Shown: piece by piece, positions 32,129 to 41,633 of the stretch
How positions within the stretch are numbered: position 1 is the first letter of the stretch
How the letters are laid out: the number at the start of each line of letters is the position of its first letter
Assembly: GCA_021927905.1 (NCBI GenBank)
Contig: BLLK01000022.1
Coordinates: forward strand, 1,550,001 to 1,614,000
DNA: 64,000 nucleotides
Origin: Chaetoceros tenuissimus
Taxonomy: Eukaryota > Bacillariophyta > Thalassiosirophyceae > Chaetocerotales > Chaetocerotaceae
Reading direction: 5' to 3'
The notes under the pieces: generated by a model
Database searches by the model: none
Told to the model about the DNA's origin: nothing
The model's input: only the letters and a program-made list of their open reading frames with translations
Position numbers and translations under genes: made by a program

Positions 32129-32686
32129 CGTGTGTCGTTGCAAGTAAATCAAAATATTTACATTTGTATTTATTATGAAAGAAAGAACCCCAATAGTAGA
32201 CAACACTTGAATTAGAATTTTTTTGCTTGACAATAGGGTTCGGCTCATCTTTTGGTGTTCTCTTTTTCATTCAAAGGAGAAACCCAACAAACTGAAAAAT
32301 AACCATTAGTCTTGAAAGAATGAATAGTAGAAAATATTGTACGTATAATCACAACGAAAGAGAGAATATTATGATCAAATGTATTATTAGTTATAAGAAA
32401 GATGATAAGGTAAAATCAATCAAGCGAGAATCATTCAACCACCTTTTCTATATTAATTAATTTTCATTCAAACATGTAAATTTATGCAGATTGAAGACTG
32501 TATGAAAGTGTTCGTTCAGCTAGTGTATTAGATACATATCAATGTATTTTCATCACGAGAATCACCCTTCAATTTCATCTTACAATGCAAGAATCAAGGA
32601 AAAAGTGAGTTTTGTAATCGTCATATCGAAACCTCTAGCTATATAACATTGCCATACATACCTTCTTTTGAAGCTGCTGCTTACAT
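32129..32686. other. Intergenic stretch
   Basis: 558 bp between Lys-rich genes B and C, very AT-rich, no gene supported. It should hold the promoter of gene B and the 3' UTR of gene C. Confidence 0.4.
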
Positions 32687-33103
32687 TTACTCACGAGTCT
32701 TCTTCTTTGGCGCAGTCTTCTTCTTTGGAGCGGCTTTCTTCTTTGGAGCGGCTTTCTTCTTTGGAGCAGCGGCTTTTTTCTTTGGAGCAGCGGCTTTTTT
32801 CTTTGGATCAGCAGCTTTCTTTGCAGCCATTTCCCATTCTTTCAGAGATATTGATACGCTACAAATGATACCACAGGCATCTTTGTCATCTCGGCTAACT
32901 TGAAAGACTTCAGAGGGAGTATTACCTGTTTCTTGTCTCACCCCACGCAAATTTCCTGCATATACAGTCGAAGATGCAATGCAGTTAGAGCATAAACATC
33001 ATGAATTGACTTTTACGATTACAATTCATCTTACCTCAAGTATCATGCTACGAAGCAACAACAGAGCAAAGAGCGCAGAACCAGTCGAAAATCCTGTCTT
33101 CAT
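32687..33103 (-). CDS. Secreted Lys-rich protein, silaffin-like (gene C)
   Basis: Exon 2 (32687-32955) reads NLRGVRQETG, then EVFQVSRDDKDACGIICSVS (the motif of gene B), then KKAADPKKKAAAPKKKAA repeats to KTRE. Exon 1 begins at 33103 and encodes MKTGFSTGSALFALLLLR, a signal peptide. The canonical donor (after 33035) would give a 23-codon exon as in gene A, but then the phase does not fit the NLRG frame. A weaker GTAGCA donor after 33052 does fit and gives 106 residues. So either that donor is used or one base has been lost. A strong GTGAGT donor overlaps the stop, so a further 3' exon is possible. The tail DNA is an 18-21-bp repeat. Confidence 0.55.
32697..32830. repeat. 18-21-bp coding repeat in Lys-rich gene C
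   Basis: Units of TTCTTTGGAGC(G/A)GC with a variable T-rich end repeat about six times. On the minus strand each encodes A(A)PKKKA. Unit length varies by whole codons, as expected for slippage under frame constraint. Confidence 0.8.
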
Positions 33104-33644
33104 CCTTCTTTTAAGTAAATATTTATTGTAAGAAGAGCTTACTCTAAGGAATTCCCTTCAAATAATGCTGTGAAGAATATATGAAGTCCTCATACATTCT
33201 AAGTAATTCAGGCAAATTTATCAGGGCTTCTCTTTTCTATTTGGTATGTTTTGTAGCTAGGCCATTTACTGACACCATGAGAATTCTTTCCCTTGACGAG
33301 TTCTCAAAAATCTACCAACCTAAAAACAGCCAACAGTGGATTTTCTCAAACGCCGCATGATTCGTTGCATCTATTGCTTTTTTGAAAATAATTGTTTCTA
33401 ATTTTGGTGTTCTCAATTCAAACGAGAAACCCAAACTGCATAATATAACCGTTGGAGTCAATCTTCAAATCTTTGACAAATTTAGTTTTGGCGCGTCTTC
33501 AGTTTCATTTTTCTTGACGGATCGTGAAGAATCGTGATCAACTCTATCACACTGTGCAAAATCATACACCATCACTTTCATCAGAGATCATAGTTGAACT
33601 CTAGCACGCTCTAACCGAACTACTAGATACTGAAAGAGAATACA
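33104..33644. promoter_or_regulatory. Divergent intergenic region
   Basis: 541 bp between the start of Lys-rich gene C (minus) and the F-box/ankyrin gene (plus). No gene is supported; both promoters are expected. Confidence 0.4.
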
Positions 33645-35837
33645 ATGCGCCAAGTAAGCGATGAACCTATTGAGTCTGGAAGGAAAAGAGCAAGAACAGA
33701 AAATGCCCCTTGCCTGCTTGCTACCAGTAGCTCGACCTCCTCTAGTTCTAGTGATGACATTCGTACCATTGAAATGCAAATCGAAAAAGATGATGCAACT
33801 TCTACCTTTACTCCCATCATTGATGTCAAGAAAAGAGCAATCGAATTATCAACACAGCTAGCTGCTCTATCCAAAGATTTCCCAGAGATGAGGCTCATGT
33901 TTGATTTTGAAAATTTGCAAAAAGTAGAGACCACAGTCGAGAACTACAATGCTAAAGTACTTTTGAATCGTAGAGATGAATCGGTATCACTTTATTCCTT
34001 ACCTGATGAGATACTTCTCAAGTGCTTGTCATTTGTAGGTAAAGGGCACTATGGACTTGTAGCTTTAGCATCAAAGAAGCTATGCAAAGCTTACAAGGAA
34101 GAGTTCGGAAAGGATGGAATCAAGACGAGCTATCTTGAGGCTGCAATGACGATGAATACAGTCCAATACTGTATCGAAGAGGGAAAGTTATCAAGGTGGA
34201 CATCAGGACAAGATGAATTGTTCAAGGCTGCTGCTGTGAATGGGAATGTTGATATTCTACGATACGCTGTTTCGAGCGGTCATGATCTTTTTCCATTGAT
34301 TGAAATGAAGAAAGAAAAGATGTACGAAGGTTGCAACAGCGATTGCAGCTATGAAGATGAAGATAGCGATGATAGTTATTGTCACCTGTATGGACATGAA
34401 AACCTTGCCAAGATTGTAGAAAGAGGACATTTGCACGTACTCAAGTTTCTGAAAGAAGAACTCAATCATCATTGGGGCTTACAAAAGTATTGTATACCTG
34501 CTATTGAATTTGGACAACTTGAGATTTTGAAATGGCTCAAGAGTGTTGGTTGTATAGACCAGGATGACTTTTTGTACAAAAACCGTATTGACTTCTGTCA
34601 AATCGCTGTTCGAAGTGGAAAGATTGAAGTTCTCAAGTGGTTACTTAGTGAAGGCTATCATTTCAAACACGGCTTGGCTAATGATAGTGTGATCACGAAT
34701 GCGATTGCTACAAAGTCAATAGAGATGATCCAATATTGTCTAGATCTAGGATACGATTTCAATGTCTATTATATTGAAGATGCAATTAAGAGCACAAAAA
34801 GTATTGAAGTATATAGCGCTTTGTACGATCTAGGCTACGAATTCCAAGAAATAAAAGAATTGGCCGATTACTACGACCTAGAATTTTCCTTTAAAGTCGT
34901 CAAATTTCTTCGAAGCAAATCGATCCCATGGGGTGAAAACATGATGAAAGATATTGTACGACATGATAATCTGGAATTGATTCAATATGCTCATGAAAAT
35001 GGTTGCCCTTGGACGACCACTGGAGATGAGTTCTATGCTCTCATCGATAGAAGAAATTTTAGATTGGAGAGCTTCAAGTACCTTGCTGATAACGGTTGCT
35101 CATTTGACTACACTTCATCAAGTCGCTGCGACCAAATCACCACCAAACTCAGCTACGAAACAGAATTTGCAGTACTTGATCACTTTGTTGGAAAAGACTC
35201 TACTTTTGATAATCAGCTCTTTGAAAAAATGTTAAGAAATGGATACTGGACCGAAGGCATCAAATATATGATTAACAATGGCGTTGGGATTCACCTCAAA
35301 TACAATTCTATTCAGGAGATATTTGCACTAGAGTGTCATGATATAGACGTCATCAAATACTTTCGCTCAAGTCTAAGCTTACCATGGACACTTGATGAAA
35401 CAGAAAAGACCATGTTTCTATCCCAAATTGCTTGTTGGAATAATCTAGAAGGTGTGAAATGGGCCCTAGAGAATGGTTGCGAAGGTGGCCATCAAGTTAG
35501 TTATGTGAGAGACGAATGGCATGATCTAATCAATGGAATCAGAGGAAGTTTTACTAGTTGGAGAGAAAACCACAAGTTCTTTGAAGAGAATGGGATGCTA
35601 TCCTTTACTATTGAAGATATCGGAGACGATCAGATTGCTCCTGGAATGATTCAAAAATTTGGTTATGAATATTTGAATTTCTTGGAATTTCTCATCAATC
35701 ATGGGTATGCGTTTCCGTCTCATACCAAGAAACAAATCATGATCAAGGATGCTTTCAAGAGATCTTGTCATAGTGCATCATATGAAAACAGAAAAATTTT
35801 GTCTTTATTCCAGCAGATGGAGGTTCGAGAACTATAA
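33645..35837 (+). CDS. F-box-like / ankyrin-repeat protein (A1)
   Basis: 730 residues, single exon, ATG at 33645. The N-terminal 110 residues are low-complexity and charged (GRKRARTENAP, a Ser-rich run) with a short coiled coil. SLYSLPDEILLKCLSFVG at about 118-135 is an F-box-like motif, followed by LVALASKKLCKAYKEEFG. From about 170 to 720 there are degenerate ankyrin repeats typical of this family, for example VDILRYAVSSGH, IEVLKWLLSEGYHF, LELIQYAHENGCPW and IEMIQYCLDLGYDF. Such proteins would bring targets to an SCF ubiquitin ligase, with the ankyrin part choosing the target. An acidic Asp/Ser insert lies at about 235-250. A broken paralog is at 41.6-43.8 kb. Confidence 0.8.
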   Translation: MRQVSDEPIESGRKRARTENAPCLLATSSSTSSSSSDDIRTIEMQIEKDDATSTFTPIIDVKKRAIELSTQLAALSKDFPEMRLMFDFENLQKVETTVENYNAKVLLNRRDESVSLYSLPDEILLKCLSFVGKGHYGLVALASKKLCKAYKEEFGKDGIKTSYLEAAMTMNTVQYCIEEGKLSRWTSGQDELFKAAAVNGNVDILRYAVSSGHDLFPLIEMKKEKMYEGCNSDCSYEDEDSDDSYCHLYGHENLAKIVERGHLHVLKFLKEELNHHWGLQKYCIPAIEFGQLEILKWLKSVGCIDQDDFLYKNRIDFCQIAVRSGKIEVLKWLLSEGYHFKHGLANDSVITNAIATKSIEMIQYCLDLGYDFNVYYIEDAIKSTKSIEVYSALYDLGYEFQEIKELADYYDLEFSFKVVKFLRSKSIPWGENMMKDIVRHDNLELIQYAHENGCPWTTTGDEFYALIDRRNFRLESFKYLADNGCSFDYTSSSRCDQITTKLSYETEFAVLDHFVGKDSTFDNQLFEKMLRNGYWTEGIKYMINNGVGIHLKYNSIQEIFALECHDIDVIKYFRSSLSLPWTLDETEKTMFLSQIACWNNLEGVKWALENGCEGGHQVSYVRDEWHDLINGIRGSFTSWRENHKFFEENGMLSFTIEDIGDDQIAPGMIQKFGYEYLNFLEFLINHGYAFPSHTKKQIMIKDAFKRSCHSASYENRKILSLFQQMEVREL

Positions 35838-36266
35838 GTTTCAGTCGCAACTTATACTTTGCTACTTTTATCTTTACACCAAGATATTGACTACTTCTCC
35901 TACTATCTCGATAGAAATAATTTGGATCTTGTCTTGAAAGTCTCTGTACTTTACCTTCTTGTCATTTCGTCATCGTGCTGTCCTTGCTGGTGAAATCAAG
36001 GCTGGCCAAACTATCAGCTCTAAGACCGTCAAGGTTACAGTAATGAGCGCGATTGATTTTATGCATTACATATGTACAGTATAAAAACTAAAATTCACAA
36101 AGTTAGACTCACAAATCATTTATAGATTATTTCATCCACGCATAAGCACGGTTGTTTTATTGTTTGACGAATATGGAAAACTGCGACAATTGAAAATTTT
36201 TGTTGAATATGGCAAAGGTATGTACATTGCTTCTCATATGAAGCATTCAAATTGAGAATATCAAAA
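35838..36266. other. Convergent intergenic region, start of duplicated unit 1
   Basis: 429 bp with no gene. From about 35990 the sequence is similar to the segment beginning at about 38937, marking the left edge of the tandem duplication that carries the HSF genes. Confidence 0.5.
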
Positions 36267-38345
36267 TCAACATTCGAATACAGTTCTTTCTCTCAAACTA
36301 GAGAAAGCACTTTCAAGTAAGCGTTCCGAATTCAGCGCCCTCACAGTGGGTACATCGAATTCAACTGAATTAGTGAAATGACGAACGCCATTACTACTAC
36401 TTCGACTGTAATATTTCATAGGACCATACAATTCTTCTTGAGTTTCTTGAATTCGAGGAAGTGCTAGGAAGTTCGGATTTCCTTGAATAGAAAAAGGATA
36501 AGTAGAGGTCAAACTTGGCATTGGTTCAAGTACACTTCTTGAAACATTGGAAGCTTGGTTATAGTACATCTGATTGTGAGTGTGTTCTTCATCTAGACGT
36601 CTGCTGAAATCGCAACGCTCTTTATTTGCGTGCTTCAAGATAGAAGAAACTCGCATCGAGGTCATGTGTCCATCTTCGGGAGAATATACAGACAGAGTTA
36701 AGCGATCTTCGAGTTCATCTTTATGATCATCTCTTGCAGTATTGTTGCTAGCAACTTCATTATGATGATCAAGAGAGATTTTTCTTGATGCACGTTTACA
36801 TTCAGATGAAGACTGAATCTGTTGCCTTTGAACTTTCTTTTGCTGCTTTGAGGCAGTCTTTTGCGTTGCTACTTCCGATCCACTATATTATGATACGGTT
36901 GATGATGGTATCAAACGAGGTGAGACCCAGCAATCAATTAAATTAACACTATTCCCTTTCATTGAATTTAAAATAACTTACCTGCATGCCATCTGACCTG
37001 CTAAGAAAAAGTTACCCTTCTTGAAGAGAGGATGTGAATACGAAACGATCCCATTCTTTTTATCACTTCGTGATCTATGAGATTTTAGAATCCCCCAACG
37101 ATACATCTTACGTTGGAAGCTTATAAACTTTGCCACTTTGAAGAGAGAAGGTAGGACTTCCTTTGTGAATGCATCGATGTCGTTAATTACAAATACATCA
37201 GATCCATCAATTGGATTTACTTTCCAGTGTACAATATGATCATAGTCACCGCATGTCCACACATACATTAGCTATCATGCAAACAGAACAAGTCGTGAGA
37301 ATAAGATGTAAGAACAACAAGTACGAATAACAAGTAAGGCAAATAGGAAGCAGTCTGTACACTTCTTGGCCCAGCCAACCCCAAGAAAAGATTCATATCT
37401 AGATTTTGTTTGCTTGTAAAACTTACCTTCAGAGGGAATTTGACTGCTTTATCTTTTGTAGATCTCTGGCATTTGGTTTTCGCCGTGAGAGTCGTCAACA
37501 TTTTCTCAAGTGGGCTTTCATTCTCCATTACTTCGGGTAGTGTATAGATGTTGTTTTTATCACTATTTTCATTTTTGGTAGATGCAAAATTGAGCTTTTC
37601 ATTTGAACCTTCACTTTCTTCATATTCCTGACGGTTCCGGATAGGTTGAATGTCAGAGTAATCATCAAAAGGCGTATCGAAAATCATTTTATTTGTTATA
37701 GATAAGATAAATGAGTGAAAGACCTTCTTCTTGGAAATTCACCTTGGAGAGTTAAGCGAATATGAGATGAAACCAGAATTTCCCAACGCATTCCAGCCTG
37801 TGTCAGTACACGAAGAAATAGAAATGTTTGCAGCGCGAAGTAGAAAACGGGGAACCTTCTGTAACCTGCATACAGGGTCAAAGGAGTAAAAAACTTTATG
37901 CAAATAACACACGGGATCAGTAATGTCTTTGTAAAGAACAAAATTAATCATGTTTGTATGAAATTATGATTGATTCATCTTTCTTTCTATTGTACGCAAT
38001 TCACATGGAAGTTCCCTTACTATTTTCTGGAAGTTTATAAAACATTTATTGGCCAGACAGCCCTAGACAGTTTATTGCTAATCGTTTCGGGTTTAGAAAT
38101 ATCCTGAAACGAAGCTCTCACCTTCCCTTCTCTAAACTCTAAAATGCATGCAGTATGATAGTTTTGAAGAAGAAGAAAACTTCCTCACAATTGAATTATT
38201 ATTTTGATTGGGAAAAGAATAGACAAAATCATACCATTTCAATTCGAGAATGTGACCTGTACAAAATACAAAGGCGACATAGAATTTCCATCAAAAAGAG
38301 AGAGCAGGTACAAAAAAAGGAAATAGTAGATATTTACGAGTAGAA
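35990..38345. repeat. Tandem duplication, unit 1 (HSF P1)
   Basis: It matches 38937-41346 in the same orientation, including coding exons, introns, the 5' flank (AGCCCTAGACAGTTTATTGC at about 38060 and 41080) and the 3' flank (TTTATTGTTTGA with its context). Edges are approximate because similarity fades. Confidence 0.7.
36267..37687 (-). CDS. Heat shock factor-type transcription factor (P1)
   Basis: Three exons, 37427-37687, 36982-37271 and 36267-36882, with introns of 155 and 99 nt; 388 residues. Exon 1 ends in KAVKFPLK and exon 2 continues the HSF DNA-binding domain: HIVHWKVNPIDGSDVFVIND (turn and strand), FTKEVLPSLFKVAKFISFQR (recognition-helix region) and GIVSYSHPLFKKG at its end. In HSFs the recognition helix binds nGAAn elements. 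The 205-residue C-terminal part has a basic Gln-rich segment (SKQQKKVQRQQ) and a serine-rich, probably disordered tail. A coiled-coil trimerisation domain is not obvious. HSF genes are greatly expanded in diatoms. Paralog P2 lies about 3 kb downstream in the same orientation. Confidence 0.8.
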
Positions 38346-39325
38346 GATCAATTAGAACAAAATGTCAGTACTGTCGAGGTTACTCCTTGACGACTACAAT
38401 TGCATGTTTAATTAGTGTAAATCATATCTACAACAACTTTGAGTTCTTATCTCCTATTTTGATTTTAATTTCTTTTGTTCATGCTCAAAATGAGTCGAGA
38501 ATTTCAGCGATGAAAGATCAATATTTTCATAATCAATTAGCCTTTTGACGTATCACAACTTGCATAGTCATTGTTTAATAAAAAGCGAGACAACACACGG
38601 TCGACACAACAGAGTCAGAGATCGGTATATCTTTGATCTTTGATTGATTCACTTCAACACCACCACTTCAGTTCTGAAGTTACATATATCGTAGCATATA
38701 TGTTACAAACTCGAGGCTTACAGTCAGATATAGAAATAGTAGCTGAGAAGAAGAAGTACAAAGCTGAAGTTCAAAAGACTGCTTAGTTGTAACGAAGGCA
38801 ATCGTGTCACGGAAATTTGATCTCATACAAAAATGCAAATCGTGACCAATTATATTCAAGAGATGTGCCAAAACATTAAAGCTTATGGAGTAAACAAAGG
38901 AAGCTTCACCATTTCGTAACCTTCGCAGAGAAATAGGCTGGCGACATTAATAGCTTCAAAGACCATTAACCAGCTTCTTGTTCTTATCAAGAACAGATAT
39001 TACAAGGCCGCGATAACTTCTAAGTTCAACGCACTTCAAACAGAGTGAGGGACGTTTGACACTTTAATTTTGTTTACAGTACAAAAATGAAATTCAAAAG
39101 TTAGATTCACAAAAACATGTATTATGATTATTTCTTGCACTCCACAAATACGCATGGTTGCTTTATTGTTTGATGAACATGGAAAACCGAGATTTTCTAT
39201 TGGAAATTTCGGCCAATAAAAATTAGAAAAATGGTGTATGTATAAGAAACATACAGTACTATGTACATTGCTTCTCACATGAAACATTAGAATTGAGAAT
39301 GTCCTCGACGTGAAAATACTGGAAA
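37688..39325. other. 1.6-kb intergenic region between HSF copies
   Basis: It holds the 5' flank of P1 (duplicated upstream of P2), the edges of both duplication units, and a relic of an ankyrin gene at 38695-38796 (listed separately). The upstream minus-strand frames beginning MINFVLYKDITDP exist in both units but are frame-broken in P1, so I treat them as 5' UTR or remnant. Confidence 0.5.
38695..38796 (+). pseudogene. Relic of F-box/ankyrin gene N-terminal region
   Basis: About 34 codons translate to YMLQTRGLQSDIEIVAEKKK and then YKAEVQKTA before a stop. This aligns with YMLRTKEDLRSDIEAAVEKY-RVEVQ of the copy at 41.8 kb. Only this fragment of the gene is recognisable; the F-box and ankyrin parts are gone. 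Its position before P2 matches the position of A1 before P1. Confidence 0.65.
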
Positions 39326-41346
39326 TTACCATTCGAATACATTATCAGAGAAAGGACTTTCAAATAACTGATCCGAATTCAACCTATTTAAGGAAGGCAC
39401 ATGCAATTCAACTGAATCGGTGAAATGGCGAACATCATTTCTACTAGTTGGACTATAACATTTCATACGACCATAGAGTTCATCTTGAGGTTCTTGAATA
39501 TGATCAAGTGGTAGCAAGTTGGAATTTCCTTGAATAGAAAAAGGATATGTAGAGGTCGTTTTTGGCTCCATATTATTAGTTTCGATATAGTACACCTTGT
39601 TGCTGAGTATAGGAAATCTACTAGCATGATCTCGATCTTGATGGGCGTGGTTCAAGATAGAAGAAACTCGCATCGAGGTCATGTGTCCATCTTCGGGAGA
39701 ATATACAGACAGAGTTAAGCGATCTTCGAGGTCATCTTTATGAGGATCATCTCTTGCAGTATTGTTACTAGCAACTTCATTATGATGATCAAAAGAGATT
39801 TTTCTTTCTAATTTAAAGTCAGATGAAGACTGAATCTGTTGTCTTTGAACTTTCTTCTGCTGCTTTGAGGCAGTCTTTTGCGTTGCTACTTCCAATCCAC
39901 TATATTATGATGAGTTTGAAGATTAGAACGTCCATGCGGGGTAAGATCCTTTCAAAAGGTACACAATCCCTCTCTCAATAAGTTTAAGATCACTCACCTG
40001 CATTTCATCTGACCTGCTAAGAAAAAGTCACCCTTCTTGAAGAGAGGATGTGAATACGAAACGATCCCATTCTTTTTATCACTTCGTGATCTATGAGATT
40101 TTAGAATCCCCCAACGATACATCTTACGTTGGAAGCTTATAAACTTTGCCACCTTGAAGAGAGAAGGTAGGACTTCCTTTGTGAATGCATCGATGTCGTT
40201 AATTACAAATACATCAGATCCATCAATTGGATTTACTTTCCAGTGTACAATATGATCATAGTCACCGCACGTCCACACATACATTAGCTATCATGCAAAC
40301 AGAACAAGACGTGAGAATAAGATGTAAGAACAACAAGTAAGAATAACATGTAAGGCAAATAGGAAGTAGCCTCTACACTTGGCCCAGCCAACCCCAAGAA
40401 GCAAAGAGATTCATATCTAGATTTTGCTTCCTTGTAAAACGTACCTTCAAAGGGAATTTGACTGCTTTATCTTTTGTAGATCTCTGGCATTTGGTCTTCC
40501 CAGTGAGAGTTGTCAACATTTTCTCAAGTGGGCTTACATTCGCAATAACTTCAGATGGCAGAAAGTAACTATTTTCATGTCCGATAGAAGAATCAAAATT
40601 GAGCTTTTCATTTGAACTTCCAACCTCGCTTGTGGTATCTTCTTTTTCTAAGCGACAAGGGTACTCGATAGGTTGGATATCAGAGTAATCATCAAAAGGT
40701 GTATAGAAAATCATTTTATTTGTTGTATAGAAAGATAAATGAAAAAAGACTTCCCCTTCAAAAGTTGTGTGACAATGAGGACGCCAGGATGTAAGTATCA
40801 CTTTTGAAGCAAGTCTCATTTGAAAAATAGAAATGTTGCAGAACAAGTAGAAAACGGGGAACCTTCTGTAACCTGCATACAGGGTTGAGGAGTAAATTAC
40901 TTCATGCAAATAACATACGGGATCAGTAATGTCTTTGTAAAGAACAAAATCAATCATGTTTTCATGAAATTATGATTGATTCATCTTTCTTTCTTAAAAA
41001 TGTACGCATTCACAGACTATCTCTGGAAGTTCCCTCACTATTTCTAGAAGTTTGTAAACTATTAATATTCGGCTAGACAGCCCTAGACAGTTTATTGCTA
41101 ATCGTTTCGGGTTTAGAAATATCTTTGAAGTGAATATCGAATATGGAATACCTTCCCCCCTTCCCTTTTCTAATATGGTATGCACTTTTGGAGAAGAAGA
41201 TTCCTTGTAACTGCATGATTAATCAGTGGAAAAAGAATCATAGACAAAATGATTTTCATGCGATTATACCACCTGGAACTTCAACATACAAAAGTAACAT
41301 TTCCATCAAAAAGAAAGGTACGAGAGAAGATAACAATTTCAATTAA
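38937..41346. repeat. Tandem duplication, unit 2 (HSF P2)
   Basis: Second copy of the unit at 35990-38345, offset about 3.0 kb, same orientation. Exon 2 of the HSF gene is nearly identical between copies, while exon 3 and the flanks are clearly diverged. Confidence 0.7.
39326..40714 (-). CDS. Heat shock factor-type transcription factor (P2)
   Basis: Three exons, 40445-40714, 39998-40287 and 39326-39899, introns of 157 and 98 nt at the same positions and phases as in P1; 377 residues. The DNA-binding domain exon differs from P1 by about two residues (GD for GN, MKC for MAC). The exon 1 leader and the C-terminal tail differ by many substitutions and indels. The upstream frame remains open to an ATG at 40957 (MIDFVLYKDITDP), but P1 is broken there, so I chose the conserved start MIFYTPFDDYSD. 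Likely function as for P1. Confidence 0.8.
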
Positions 41347-41633
41347 GGATCAACCAGAATGTCATTTGCTCTCACGGAACTCTATGGTACTCAGGTTTAG
41401 GCTCTATCCCTAGGCCTAAAACAAGAAACGGGGAGCGAATAGAGAAATTGGGCATTTTTAGACGATGGCACATACGAGTACCATCACAGTACTTACATCA
41501 CTATCAGTATGTACCTTTTCCTCATTCATAGTTCTGCATTCTGTAGTTTCATCGCGTTACTTTCTTTGAGGTTTGAGTCATATCACATATCTACGTAAGC
41601 AATAATCGTTCGCAAAGCCCAGCTTGAGCAGCC
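40715..41633. other. Intergenic region, 5' flank of P2
   Basis: 919 bp with no supported gene. It contains the duplicated 5' flank to about 41346 and then the unique region before the broken ankyrin gene. Confidence 0.4.

Noticed and set aside
35950-36050. Protein-like stretch RHRAVLAGEIKAGQTISSKT between A1 and P1
   Set aside because: Only about 25 codons are readable; the homologous segment at 38.94 kb differs and no family was recognised.
37696-37951. Upstream frames before HSF P1 (MINFVLYKDITDP) as an extra first exon
   Set aside because: Open into the coding frame only in P2, frame-broken in P1; better read as conserved 5' flank.
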